Assembly: GCA_024278275.1 (NCBI GenBank)
Contig: JAJRTN010000002.1
Coordinates: 1-64,000, forward strand
Direction: 5' to 3'
DNA: 64,000 nt
Origin: Candidatus Hydrogenedentota bacterium
GTDB taxonomy: Bacteria > Hydrogenedentota > Hydrogenedentia > Hydrogenedentales > JAJRTN01
Shown here piece after piece: positions 51,086 through 60,040 of the stretch. The notes below the pieces were generated by a model, which searched no databases, was not told the origin of the DNA, and saw only the letters and a list, made by a program, of their open reading frames with translations. The position numbers and the translations under genes were made by a program. Positions within the stretch are counted from its first letter, which is position 1. The number at the start of each line of letters is the position of its first letter.

Positions 51086-51114
51086 TTGCCAAGACCGTGA
51101 TTCCCTCCTATAAT
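51086..51114 (+). promoter_or_regulatory. promoter of the thyX-nrdJ operon
   Basis: TTGCCA (51086-51091), a 17-bp spacer and a perfect TATAAT (51109-51114). Transcription would start near 51121. Confidence 0.65.
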
Positions 51115-51152
51115 GTTCTTACCTGGCCGCTTCAACGGGGTTTGAAAACAGG

Positions 51153-52043
51153 TTGGCGGAGGGTTGTATTGGGGACGGCACCCAACGGATGGTATATAAA
51201 GACTATCGGCATACCATGGATTGCGCCGAAAGTAAATTACCTTACAGGAATACGACTAGCGCGAAATCCGTGAAACCCAGAGTCTTCCTCGTGGGGGAAA
51301 CCCGCGTGAACGAGGATGGGTTGCAGGCCTACCTGGAGCATGTGGGCGCGCCCCGGTAGAAAAGCGACGCCCCCAGCGATGCCGAACGTTTGTGCGAGGT
51401 GATGGGGCGGCTGTGCTACCGGTCCTTCGAACCGGGCATGAACCCCAACGTGACGCGGGTTCGCCAGGGCAACGCGGCCTACCTTCGAAACATCATCAAC
51501 GTGGGCCACGGCAGCGTGGTGGAGCACCCGGTACTTAATTTTATCTTTGCCGACGTGAGCCGCGTGGTGACCCACGAGTTAGTTCGACACCGGGCGGGTA
51601 CGGCCATGTCGCAGGAAAGCCTGCGTTTTGTCCGGCTCGACACGCTTTCGGCCTACGTGCCCCTGTGCATCGAGGAGAACGAGACGGGCATGACGCTGTT
51701 CGCCAAAACCTTCGAGCAACTCGAAGAAGTGCAGAAGACGCTGGCGGAAATCTACGCGATAGATGATGAACGACAGTTCGCGGTAAAGAAGAAGCTGACC
51801 TCGGCTTTCCGCCGCATGGCGCCCATCGGCCTGGCCACGACCATCGGCTGGTCCTGCAACTTCCGTACCTTGCGTCATGTTCTGGAAAACCGAACGGATC
51901 CCCACGCGGAAGAAGAGATTCGCTATCTTTTTGGGGAAGTTTTCGCGCTGGTGCGGGACCGCTATCCCAACCTGTTGGGCGATTACGAAGTGGAAGAAGT
52001 GGACGGGCTGCCGTGGGTAAAGACCGCCCACGGCAAGATATAG
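51153..52043 (+). pseudogene. thyX: FAD-dependent thymidylate synthase with an in-frame amber codon
   Basis: ThyX makes dTMP from dUMP using FAD and methylene-tetrahydrofolate. RHRAGTAMSQESLRFVR is the ThyX signature (R-H-R-x7-S), and KPRVFLVGETRVNEDGLQAY, MGRLCYRS and WSCNFRTLRHVLENR also match. Reading from the ATG at 51153, the frame meets TAG at 51357-51359 (GAPR-stop-KSDAPSDAE) and then continues in the same frame without further interruption to TAG 52041-52043. Family context predicts tryptophan at or next to this place, so a TGG-to-TAG change is likely. TAG is used as a normal terminator elsewhere here, so genome-wide recoding is unlikely. Sequencing error, true nonsense mutation or readthrough all remain possible. 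A restart at ATG 51390 would lack the N-terminal strand. The exact start is uncertain (51153, 51189 or 51216). Confidence 0.85.
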
Positions 52044-52059
52044 AAGGGGGATTCATACG

Positions 52060-54162
52060 ATGTTGAAGAGCGAAACCGCGGCATCCAACACGGGAGACGG
52101 GAATATGTTTCAGGTTCGGGAACGATTCAGGCTGGACGAGTCTTTTTTGGCGCAGTACCGGGGCAAACAGCCGGATTGGGGCCCACTGGGATATATCACC
52201 TTCAAGCGAACCTACGCGCGCGTGGTGCCGGAGGAGAACGGGCGCACCGAGGAGTACTGGGAAACGGTACGGCGCGTGGTCGAGGGCTGTTACACCATTC
52301 AATGGAACCACTGCCTCAGTTTGAAGCTTCCCTGGAAGTCCCACAAGGCCCAACGGTCGGCCCAGGAAATGTTCAAGCTCATGTGGGGCTTCAAGTTCCT
52401 GCCCCCGGGCCGCGGCCTGTGGATGATGGGGTCGGACTACATCTACAAACGCGGGTCGGCCGCGCTGAACAACTGCGCCTTCGTTTCGACCGATGAGCTC
52501 GACACCGATTTTGCCGAACCCTTCTGCTTCCTCATGGACCTCTCCCTGCTGGGCGTGGGCGTGGCTTTCGACACGAAGGGTGCGGGCACGGTCACCATCC
52601 AGGAGCCGCAGGTGGGCGAGTACACCCACGTGGTGGAGGACTCCAAGGAGGGGTGGTGCGACCTGGTGCGGGTGGTGCTGAACAGCTTCGTGGGCCGCGC
52701 GCGCCGGCCCGCCCACATCGACTACGGCAAGATCCGCCCCATGGGCGCGCCCATCAAGACCTTCGGCGGTATCGCGCCCGGTCCCGGGCCGCTCATCGAG
52801 TGCATCGAGAACATGACCAAGATTCTCTCCCCCCGCGCGGGCTACCCCATCTCCTCGACCGACATCACCGACCTGATGAACGTGGTGGGCAAGTGCGTGG
52901 TGTCGGGCGGTGTGCGCCGCACGGCGGAACTCGCCCTGGGCAACCCGGAGGATGAGGAGTATCTCCAGCTCAAGGATCCGAAACTGCACGGCGACAAACT
53001 GACGGCGTGGCGCTGGGCCTCGAACAACAGTGTGGCGGCCGTGGAGGGCATGGACTACGGCGCCGTGGGCGCACAGACCGCGAAGAACGGCGAGCCGGGC
53101 TACTTCTGGCAGGCCAACGCGCGGGCCTTCGGCCGCCTGAAAGACGGTGCCAACTGGATCGACGACAAGGTGGCGGGGACCAATCCCTGCGCCGAGCAGA
53201 GCCTCGAATCCTACGAGATCTGCAACCTGGTGGAGACCTTCCCCTCGCGCCATGAAACCTTCGAGGAATACCAGCGCACCCTCAAGTTCGCCTATCTCTA
53301 CGCGAAGACCGTCACCCTCATCCCCACGCACAACGAACGCACCAACGCCATCATGCTGCGCAACCGCCGCATCGGCCTGTCTCAATCGGGCATCGTCGAA
53401 AGTTTCCAACGTCACGGGCGGCGCGAACATTTCAAGTGGTGCGACAAGGGCTACGACTACATCTGCAAGCTGGACAAGATCTACGCCCAATGGCTGTGCG
53501 TGCCCATGAGCGTGAAGAAGACCAGCGTAAAACCCAGCGGCACCGTGTCCCTCCTGCCCGGCGTTACGCCCGGCATCCACTATGCCCACTCGGAATACTA
53601 CTGGCGCACCATCCGCATCGACAAAACCAGTCCGCTCATCGAACCACTGCGCAAGGCGGGCTACCGCATCGAGGAGTCGGTCTATGGTGATAACACGTGG
53701 ATCGTGTACTTTCCGGTGAAAGAGCGCTTCTTCGAACGTTCCAAAACAGACGTGAGCATCTGGGAACAGGTGGAAAACGTGGCGCAAATGCAACACTATT
53801 GGGCCGACAACCAGGTGAGCGCCACCATCACGTTCAAGCCGGAAGAGGCGAAAGACATCCCCTATATTCTCGAGCTGTATGAAACGCGGCTCAAATCCAT
53901 CAGCTTCCTGCCGCTCACCGATCACAGCTACGCCCAGGCACCGTACCAGACCATCACCGCCGAAATGTATGACCAGGCCGTGGCCAAATTGCAGCCCCTG
54001 GACTTCGAGGCGCTTAACACGGACGAGGCACAGGACATTTTCTGTGACGGCGACAAATGCGAAATCAACGTGGCCGCCCACATGCCCGAACAACAGGAGA
54101 TCGCAGCGGAATCCGCGGAAGTCCCGCCCGCCGAGGAAAACGAGGTCGGCGTGCCTTCCTGA
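52060..54162 (+). CDS. nrdJ: adenosylcobalamin-dependent ribonucleotide reductase (class II, monomeric RTPR type)
   Basis: A 700-residue class II enzyme that reduces ribonucleotides using coenzyme B12, so it works with or without oxygen. ALNNCAFVS holds the first redox cysteine, GTNPCAEQSLESYEICNL the active-site cysteine and glutamate segment with the second redox cysteine, and SVKPSGTVSLLPGVTPGIHY the phosphate-binding region. The C-terminal FCDGDKC carries the thiol pair that re-reduces the active site. The length is close to the Lactobacillus RTPR type (about 740). It starts 17 bp after the thyX stop behind AGAAGGGGGATTCATACG, so DNA-precursor genes are co-expressed. A large hairpin follows the stop. 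Confidence 0.92.
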   Translation: MLKSETAASNTGDGNMFQVRERFRLDESFLAQYRGKQPDWGPLGYITFKRTYARVVPEENGRTEEYWETVRRVVEGCYTIQWNHCLSLKLPWKSHKAQRSAQEMFKLMWGFKFLPPGRGLWMMGSDYIYKRGSAALNNCAFVSTDELDTDFAEPFCFLMDLSLLGVGVAFDTKGAGTVTIQEPQVGEYTHVVEDSKEGWCDLVRVVLNSFVGRARRPAHIDYGKIRPMGAPIKTFGGIAPGPGPLIECIENMTKILSPRAGYPISSTDITDLMNVVGKCVVSGGVRRTAELALGNPEDEEYLQLKDPKLHGDKLTAWRWASNNSVAAVEGMDYGAVGAQTAKNGEPGYFWQANARAFGRLKDGANWIDDKVAGTNPCAEQSLESYEICNLVETFPSRHETFEEYQRTLKFAYLYAKTVTLIPTHNERTNAIMLRNRRIGLSQSGIVESFQRHGRREHFKWCDKGYDYICKLDKIYAQWLCVPMSVKKTSVKPSGTVSLLPGVTPGIHYAHSEYYWRTIRIDKTSPLIEPLRKAGYRIEESVYGDNTWIVYFPVKERFFERSKTDVSIWEQVENVAQMQHYWADNQVSATITFKPEEAKDIPYILELYETRLKSISFLPLTDHSYAQAPYQTITAEMYDQAVAKLQPLDFEALNTDEAQDIFCDGDKCEINVAAHMPEQQEIAAESAEVPPAEENEVGVPS

Positions 54163-54180
54163 CCTGCACCAGGATACGTA

Positions 54181-54228
54181 CCATGAAAAGCGGGGCGCTT
54201 CCCTTGGGAAGCGCCCCGCTTTTCATGG
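54181..54228. terminator. 48-bp near-continuous perfect palindrome after nrdJ
   Basis: CCATGAAAAGCGGGGCGCTT followed by CCC, then TT, then the exact reverse complement of the first arm: two 23-bp arms with a 2-base loop. The A-run/T-run inside the arms makes it a plausible bidirectional terminator. Its perfection and its position at the edge of an IS4 fragment also fit a mobile or recombination-derived palindrome. Confidence 0.6.
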
Positions 54229-54298
54229 CGAGTACCAATGAGGAAGGCCTTGATGTACCAAACGCAAATGTTGATGACGAGACCGCCATGTCATAAAA

Positions 54299-54706
54299 AC
54301 ATAACTCGAGCAAGTCGTGCAGCCGCACCACCGTGCCGTCGATGGCCATGAGATCGATAAACGGGGAAAGCCGTCTGCCCAAGGCGCGCGCGGGACCGGC
54401 GCTCTTCTGCAGCACCTCCAGCAGGATACGCTGGAGCCATTGGGCCAGGGCCGGGGTGAAGCGGTCGTAGAAGGCCGAGGGGACCAAGGGAGTGCCCGTA
54501 TGAAGGGCGTAGCAACGGCGCAGGCTCGCCAGGGATTTCTCCGCCCCCGCGCCAAAGCCCGGCACCAGCGTCCAGAAAAACGCCATGGCATTGACCTTTC
54601 GGGCGCGGCGGATGAAGCCCGCCTCACGCGCGGTCTGTTCCAAGCGGCTGGGGGAAATTACACTGGACAACACGCGTCGAACCTCGATAGCGTGTGTACG
54701 GGCCAT
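54299..54706 (-). pseudogene. IS4-family transposase, N-terminal fragment
   Basis: From ATG 54706, MARTHAIEVRRVLSSVISPS...RRARKVNAMAFFWTLVPGFG and then LMAIDGTVVRLHDLLE match the N-terminal and first catalytic-aspartate region (IDGT) of IS4 transposases. Resemblance stops after about 130 residues; the frame continues into unrelated sequence that reads through the palindrome at 54181-54228 and the nrdJ 3' end. The second half, including the remaining DDE residues, is missing. It is the counterpart of the C-terminal piece at 1-159, but on the opposite strand. Its upstream edge (about 54780-54800, CGCTTAACCG) abuts the BRCT fragment. Confidence 0.75.
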
Positions 54707-54753
54707 TTGGGCGCTCCTTGTTGCGTTCGTGAAAACACAATTGGAGCAATCAT

Positions 54754-55053
54754 TTGGCCCTCTGTCAATACCTCAAACAGCGCTTAACCGAACGCGAATG
54801 CGGGGCATTGAGAATGACGCGAAGCGATGCCGCCGATCTGGCGGCAAGTGTTGGATGCTCCGTTGCCTCTGGCGTTTCGAGGAAAACTACTTTATTGGTG
54901 GTTGGTGACCAAGACATCTCAAAGCTGGTAGGCAAAGCGAAAAGTTCCAAGCACCTCAAAGCAGAACGGCTTATTTCCGAAGGCCAATGCATTCGGATTA
55001 TCAAAGAGAGCGATTTCATAGAATTGGTGAGGCACGCGCAATCAGGCGTTTAG
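54754..55053 (+). pseudogene. BRCT-domain fragment of an exonuclease-like protein
   Basis: From about 54803 the frame reads GALRMTRSDAADLAASVGC, then TTLLVVGDQDISKLVGKAKS, SSKHLKAERLI and IIKESDFIELV. This is a BRCT domain of the kind found at the C-terminus of bacterial DnaQ-like exonucleases and some NAD-dependent ligases; the VVGDQD...SSKHxKAExL string favours the exonuclease group. The first beta-strand of the BRCT fold (usually ending FTGAL) is cut at GAL, exactly where the IS4 fragment's outer end lies. An IS insertion probably truncated the gene, and the N-terminal nuclease part is not in the window. The first 16 or so residues from ATG 54754 are IS-derived. Confidence 0.7.
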
Positions 55054-55379
55054 GCTGACGTGTGCGTGGGCAAGTTATCACCCTAAAAAGGGCAGTCAAA
55101 TCGCAGGATTGGTCGTAAGTCGTTGCCGAAAAGTGTTTTACATGCGTCGGTGCATTCACTTCTCGGGTGAGTGGATTTCAACTGTCACGCAGTTGAGAAC
55201 AGTCGATATAAGTAATTGCTGCATAGCGAGATAGAACGAGTAGAATCCTTTGCGATAAGGGCGCAACTGCCCTTTTTAGGATCACCGTTGCCAAGGCCGC
55301 CACAGGAATCACGTCTCTCCGAGGCTTCGTTCCAAATGTGCAGCCTACCGTCGAAGATCGGTCGGGGCGCCGAGGCACC
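55054..55379. other. gap without a recognised gene
   Basis: No coding frame with motif or ribosome-binding site, RNA gene or repeat was recognised between the BRCT fragment and the 3' end of guaA. Confidence 0.5.
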
Positions 55380-56927
55380 TTACTCCCACTCGATGGTGCC
55401 GGGGGGCTTGGAGGTGATGTCGTAGAGGACGCGGTTGATGTGTTCCACTTCGTTGCAGATGCGGTTGGCGGTGCGTTGGAGCACGTCGGGGGGAAAGCGG
55501 AACCAGTCGGCGGTCATGGCGTCTTCGGAGGTGACGGCGCGGAGGGAGCAGACTTCTTCGTAGGTTCGTTCGTCGCCCTGGACGCCGACGCTGCGCACGG
55601 GCAGGAGGCACACGAGGGCCTGCCAGATGTGGTCGTAGAGGCCGGCCTTGCGGATTTCGTCGATGAAGATGGCGTCGGCCTCGCGGAGGGTGTCGCACCG
55701 TTCGCGGGTGACTTCGCCGATGCAGCGTACGCCGAGGCCGGGACCGGGGAAGGGGTGGCGTCCCACGACTTCCTCGGGCAGGCCGAGTTCGCGGCCCAGG
55801 GCGCGGACTTCGTCTTTGAAGAGTTCGCGCAGGGGTTCGAGGAGTTCGAGGTTCATCTTCTCGGGTAGGCCGCCCACGTTGTGGTGGCTCTTGATGGTGG
55901 CGGAGGGGCCGCCGGTGGCGGAGACGGATTCGATCACGTCGGGGTAGAGGGTGCCCTGGGCGAGGAAGTCCATGTGGCCGAGACGGGCGGCTTCTTTCTC
56001 GAAGACGTCGATGAAAAGGTTGCCGATAATCTTTCGCTTCTGTTCAGGTTCGGTCACGCCTTTCAGGGCGGAGAGGAACATTTCTTCCGCTTCCACGTAG
56101 TCGAGATTAATGTGGAAGTTGTCGCGGAAGACGCGCTGCACCAGGTTGGCTTCGCCTTTCCGGAGCAGGCCGTTGTTGACGAAGACGCAGTTGAGCTGGT
56201 CGCCGATGGCGCGGTGAATGAGCGCCGCGGCCACGCTGGAATCCACGCCGCCGCTCAGTCCGCAGAGCACCTGTTTGTCGCCCACCTGGCGGCGTATTTT
56301 CTCGACCGCCAGGTCCACGAAGGAACCCATGTTCCAAGTGGCGTCGCAACCGCAGATGCCGTGGACGAAGTTTGACAGGAGCCTGGCGCCTTGGGGCGTA
56401 TGGACCACCTCGGGGTGAAACTGGACGCCGTAGAGCTGGCGGTCGGGGCGGGCGATGGCGGCGAAGGGTGAGTTCTCGCTTTCGCCGATGACAACGAAGC
56501 CTTCGGGCAGCCGTTCGATACGGTCGCCGTGGCTCATCCACACCTGCGCACGCGCCTCGATGCCTTCGAGCAGGCCCGTGCCGTCGTGTCGGGTGAGGTG
56601 GGCGATGCCGTATTCCCGTTCGCTGGCGCGGACCACTTCACCGCCCAGGCTGTCGGCCAGGAGTTGGGCGCCGTAGCAGATCCCCAGCACGGGCACGCCC
56701 AGGTCGAAGACGCGGGGATCGGGCTTGGGCGCGCCTTCGGCGTGTACGCTGGCGGGGCCGCCGCTGAAGATAAGACCTTGCGGATTGAGGCCGCGCAGCT
56801 CGTCGAGCGTTACGTGGTAGGGCACGATGAGGCTGTAGACCCGGGCCTCGCGGACGCGGCGGGCGATGAGCTTGCTGTACTGTGCGCCGAAGTCAAGGAC
56901 GACGATGGGTCTGCCCATACCTTCCAT
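55380..56927 (-). CDS. guaA: GMP synthase (glutamine-hydrolysing)
   Basis: A 515-residue two-domain enzyme converting XMP to GMP with ATP and glutamine. The class I amidotransferase domain has the nucleophile in [11 protein letters not shown] and the HxE pair (QFHPEVVHT). The ATP-pyrophosphatase domain has the PP-loop [16 protein letters not shown], and the C-terminal dimerisation domain ends [17 protein letters not shown], the invariant terminus. Length is typical. The ATG at 56927 is preceded by GAGGTGATCC and lies only 3 bp after the guaB stop, so the two last steps of GMP synthesis are translated as a unit. Confidence 0.97.
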   Translation of the reverse strand: MEGMGRPIVVLDFGAQYSKLIARRVREARVYSLIVPYHVTLDELRGLNPQGLIFSGGPASVHAEGAPKPDPRVFDLGVPVLGICYGAQLLADSLGGEVVRASEREYGIAHLTRHDGTGLLEGIEARAQVWMSHGDRIERLPEGFVVIGESENSPFAAIARPDRQLYGVQFHPEVVHTPQGARLLSNFVHGICGCDATWNMGSFVDLAVEKIRRQVGDKQVLCGLSGGVDSSVAAALIHRAIGDQLNCVFVNNGLLRKGEANLVQRVFRDNFHINLDYVEAEEMFLSALKGVTEPEQKRKIIGNLFIDVFEKEAARLGHMDFLAQGTLYPDVIESVSATGGPSATIKSHHNVGGLPEKMNLELLEPLRELFKDEVRALGRELGLPEEVVGRHPFPGPGLGVRCIGEVTRERCDTLREADAIFIDEIRKAGLYDHIWQALVCLLPVRSVGVQGDERTYEEVCSLRAVTSEDAMTADWFRFPPDVLQRTANRICNEVEHINRVLYDITSKPPGTIEWE

Positions 56928-56930
56928 GGA

Positions 56931-58403
56931 TCACCTCGGCACCTGGTAGTTGGGCGCGTCTTCCGTCATGGTCACGTCGTGGGGGTGGCTCTCGCGCAGG
57001 CCCGAGCCGGTGATTTCAACGAAGCGGGGCTTGGTCTGCATCTCGGCGATGTCCTTGCAGCCGCAATAGCCCATGGAAGCACGAAGCCCGCCCATGAGCT
57101 GGTGCAGGTAATCCGACAGGAGCCCGCGGTAGGGCACGCGCGCCTCGATGCCCTCGGGCACGAGCTTCTTGGCATCGTCCTCGAACTGCATGTAACGGGT
57201 CTTGCTGCCCCGCTGCATGGCCTTGACCGAGCCCATGCCGCGCACGAGCTTGTAGCTGCGGCCCTCGTAAAGAATCGTTTCGCCGGGGCTCTCCTCGGTG
57301 CCCGCGAAGAGCCCGCCGATCATGACGCTGTCCGCGCCGCCCGCGATGGCCTTGGCGATGTCGCCGGAATACTTGATGCCGCCATCGGCAATGACGGGCA
57401 CACCGTGTTGTTTGCAGACGGCGGCCACCTCCATCACGGCGGTAAGCTGGGGGACGCCGACCCCCGCCACCACGCGGGTGGTGCAAATGGAGCCGGGACC
57501 CACGCCCACTTTCACGGCATCAACACCCGCCTCGATGAGATCCCGCGCACCCTCGGCGGTGACGATATTTCCGGCGATTAACTCGACCCCGGGAAAGGCT
57601 TTCTTTACCTGCCGCACGGTTTCGATCACCATGACGGACTGGCCGTGGGCGGAATCAATGGTGAGCACGTCCACTCCGGCGTCGATGAGCAACGCCGCGC
57701 GGTCGAGTTCTTCCCTGCCCACGCCCAGGGCGGCCCCTACCCGCAAACGCCCCATGTCGTCAATGCAGCGGTTGGGGAAATCCCGGGCCTTCTTGATGTC
57801 CTTAATGGTCAGCAGTCCTTCGAGCTTTCCCTCGGCGTTGACGATGGGCAACTTCTCGATTAGATGTTTATGGAGCAGGCGCTTTGCCTCTTCCGTGTCG
57901 GTGCCGGGTGGTACGGTAACCAGCCGTTCCCGGGGCGTCATCACGGCGGAAATGGGAATCGCGAGGTCTTCCTCGAAACGGGTGTCCCGGTTTGTCAGGA
58001 TGCCCACGAGGGTGTTCGTCCTGTCCGTGATGGGCACACCAGAGACATGGTAGCGCGACATGAGGGCTTCGGCGTCCCCCAGGGTGTGATCAGGCGTCAG
58101 GGTGAAAGGGTCCGTAACGATGCCCGCCTGGGAACGCTTCACCCGGTCCACCTCGGCCGCCTGTTCATCGGGGGTGAAGTTCTTGTGAATGATCCCGATG
58201 CCGCCTTCCTGGGCGAGGGCGATGGCCATGCGGGACTCCGTGACCGTGTCCATGGCGGCGCTGGCCACGGGGAGTTTAATGTCGAGATTCCGCGTGAGGC
58301 GCGTTGCCAGGCTCACCTCGCGGGGAAGCACGTCGGAACGGGAAGGACACAGGAGTACGTCGTCGAAGGAAAGAGCCCTGGAAATTCGGTTCATGTCACT
58401 CAT
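56931..58403 (-). CDS. guaB: inosine-5'-monophosphate dehydrogenase
   Basis: A 490-residue IMP dehydrogenase, which oxidises IMP to XMP with NAD+. [16 protein letters not shown] starts the barrel, two CBS domains occupy about residues 95-210 ([38 protein letters not shown]), and [20 protein letters not shown] contains the catalytic cysteine. The mobile flap (around [13 protein letters not shown]) and the [14 protein letters not shown]-like segment ([13 protein letters not shown]) are present. The ATG at 58403 follows GAGGCGCC. It is first gene of the guaBA operon, with a clear promoter about 75-100 bp upstream. Confidence 0.97.
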   Translation of the reverse strand: MSDMNRISRALSFDDVLLCPSRSDVLPREVSLATRLTRNLDIKLPVASAAMDTVTESRMAIALAQEGGIGIIHKNFTPDEQAAEVDRVKRSQAGIVTDPFTLTPDHTLGDAEALMSRYHVSGVPITDRTNTLVGILTNRDTRFEEDLAIPISAVMTPRERLVTVPPGTDTEEAKRLLHKHLIEKLPIVNAEGKLEGLLTIKDIKKARDFPNRCIDDMGRLRVGAALGVGREELDRAALLIDAGVDVLTIDSAHGQSVMVIETVRQVKKAFPGVELIAGNIVTAEGARDLIEAGVDAVKVGVGPGSICTTRVVAGVGVPQLTAVMEVAAVCKQHGVPVIADGGIKYSGDIAKAIAGGADSVMIGGLFAGTEESPGETILYEGRSYKLVRGMGSVKAMQRGSKTRYMQFEDDAKKLVPEGIEARVPYRGLLSDYLHQLMGGLRASMGYCGCKDIAEMQTKPRFVEITGSGLRESHPHDVTMTEDAPNYQVPR

Positions 58404-58477
58404 GGCGCCTCGAGAAAACCGTTGAATCCCGGCGGATACATGGATCCCGGAGGCTTGCCGCTTCCCCCGGGGCCGGT

Positions 58478-58506
58478 ATTATACGGGTCGGGTTGACGCC
58501 GTTCAA
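58478..58506 (-). promoter_or_regulatory. promoter of guaBA
   Basis: On the minus strand TTGAAC (58506-58501) and a perfect TATAAT (58483-58478) are 17 bp apart. The leader to ATG 58403 is about 65 nt. The rest of the gap 58404-58814 shows the divergent promoter at 58724 and no gene. Confidence 0.65.
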
Positions 58507-58723
58507 AAATCCGAATGGAGTGAACATCCTGGATGAGGTGTGTTTGCCCACTGGGTCTGTCAATCCACCCCCATGGCGCATAACGTTAGCGGCAGCCCTT
58601 CCCCCCAACCCAAACCGTCGTTCCCGCGAAAGGGGGCTTTAGAATGGGTAATTCGGGTTATGAACAAGCCTTAACGCTTTTCATGGACCGTCATTGCGGG
58701 GGGAGGATGAAGGGCCACGGTTA

Positions 58724-58752
58724 TTGCAACGCGCCCGCTTCCCTGTTAGGAT
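58724..58752 (+). promoter_or_regulatory. promoter of the HEAT/pentapeptide/MBL trio
   Basis: TTGCAA (58724-58729) and TAGGAT (58747-58752) are 17 bp apart; the same -10 variant appears before the acyl-CoA dehydrogenase operon. Leader about 55 nt to ATG 58815. Confidence 0.55.
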
Positions 58753-58814
58753 GGAAGCCGGGTGACGCGCGTCCATTCCGGGGAGTGGGGCGCCGCCGCC
58801 GGGAAGGACTCGTC

Positions 58815-59438
58815 ATGTATGAGGAACTTCAGAAGACGATCCGGGAGTTGGGGGATAGGAAAGCGGGGTGGGTGACCCGGCGTGACGCGGCCGAAGTGCT
58901 GGGTAACCTGGCCCGGCAATCGCTGGCCGCCCTGGACGCGCACCGGGCGGATAATGATGTTGACGTGCGCATGGCCGTGGCGCGGGCGCTCGGCAACATC
59001 AATTCGCCGCCGCCCTCCGAATTGACCGACCGCACCTACAGTCTGAAAGAACTGGTGGATGGCTGTGCGAAGCCGGGATCGCGTACGGTGGAACCTCACG
59101 GCAAGGGCTACGCGATTCGGGTGAACATTGACGACGCGCGGGGCCAGGCGGTCTACGTGATGCCCCACAAACGGCGGGATGGAACCAGCCTCGTGCGGGT
59201 TTACTCCTATTGTGGCAAGCCCACGGATGAGGTGTTGAATTGGGCCATGCGGAGCAACGCGAAGCTGGTACATTGTGCTTTCGCGGTGGAACCCAATGGG
59301 GAAAAGGATCAGGTCGTGTTGGTCAACAACTTCGTTCACGGCAAGGCGACTCCGGCCATGGTGAAAGCCTCGGTAAAAGAGATCGCCTTCTACGCGGATT
59401 GGCTGGAAAAGAAACTGACGGGGCTTGATGAACTATGA
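58815..59438 (+). CDS. HEAT-like repeat protein with YbjN-like C-terminal domain (tentative)
   Basis: A 207-residue soluble protein. The ATG at 58815 follows GGGAAGGACTCGTC; the frame extends to 58644 without a site. Residues about 12-60 (WVTRRDAAEVLGNLARQSLA, DVDVRMAVARALGNI) form a HEAT-type helical pair. Residues about 75-207 are an alpha/beta domain (YAIRVNIDDARGQAVYVM, RVYSYCGKPT, HCAFAVEPNGEKDQVVLVNN, then an amphipathic C-terminal helix FYADWLEKKL). The second part resembles YbjN/type III chaperone-like folds, a tentative call. Its stop overlaps the pentapeptide gene start as ATGA. Function unknown. Confidence 0.65.
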   Translation: MYEELQKTIRELGDRKAGWVTRRDAAEVLGNLARQSLAALDAHRADNDVDVRMAVARALGNINSPPPSELTDRTYSLKELVDGCAKPGSRTVEPHGKGYAIRVNIDDARGQAVYVMPHKRRDGTSLVRVYSYCGKPTDEVLNWAMRSNAKLVHCAFAVEPNGEKDQVVLVNNFVHGKATPAMVKASVKEIAFYADWLEKKLTGLDEL

Positions 59439-60040
59439 ACACGAGTACGCATTACGCGCCGGCCCGCTGTAGCGTTTCAGGATGCGAGGCTTTCGCCTTG
59501 ACGGGCGCGGACACGTGCTGGACCCACCTCCCGGACCGGGATGGGTGGCGCGCCATGCTGGCGGACCTGGATCTGAATGCCGCGTGGCTGGCCGAAGTGG
59601 ATTTGTCGGGACGCGATCTTTCCGGCTGGGATCTGCGGTCCGCGCGGCTCTCGGAGGCGTGCCTTCGTGGCGCGAACCTATCGGGCGCCGATCTGCGCGA
59701 CGCCTTTCTCGACGGAGCCAACCTGGTTGATGCGAACCTGGAGGACGCGAACCTGGAGTTCGCCATCCTCGGAGGCGCCGACGCTTCAGGCGCCTGTTTC
59801 CGAAATGCCAACCTGCAACGTTCCAACCTGGTGGGAACACGCGCGCACGGCGCGGATTTCTCGGGCGCCAACCTCTACTATGCCCGGCCCGGCAACGCCG
59901 ATTTGGAAGGCGCGAACTTCCATAACGCCAGGATCCAGCGGACCATCTTTCGGCGGGCCAATCTCAAGAACGCGGATCTTTCGGGCGTGGAAGGCAGCGC
60001 CAACTTTGAAAACGCCAACCTGGAGGGCGCCGCTCGATGA
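59435..60040 (+). CDS. pentapeptide-repeat protein with N-terminal cysteine/histidine segment
   Basis: A 201-residue protein. Residues about 1-45 hold CSVSGCEAFALTGADTCWTH, a Cx4C...CxxH set that could bind zinc. From about residue 45 to the end it is built of A(D/N)LxxANL-type pentapeptides (LRGANLSGADLRDAFLDGAN and similar), about 28 units, forming a right-handed quadrilateral beta-helix. Such helices mimic DNA in gyrase-protecting proteins of the Qnr/MfpA type, but most have unknown roles. The ATG overlaps the upstream stop (ATGA), and its stop overlaps the next start, so the trio is translationally coupled. Confidence 0.85.
   Translation: MNTSTHYAPARCSVSGCEAFALTGADTCWTHLPDRDGWRAMLADLDLNAAWLAEVDLSGRDLSGWDLRSARLSEACLRGANLSGADLRDAFLDGANLVDANLEDANLEFAILGGADASGACFRNANLQRSNLVGTRAHGADFSGANLYYARPGNADLEGANFHNARIQRTIFRRANLKNADLSGVEGSANFENANLEGAAR

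Noticed and set aside
51541-54093. 850-residue open frame on the minus strand over thyX-nrdJ
   Set aside because: Antisense to well-recognised ThyX and ribonucleotide reductase motifs; no domain of its own.
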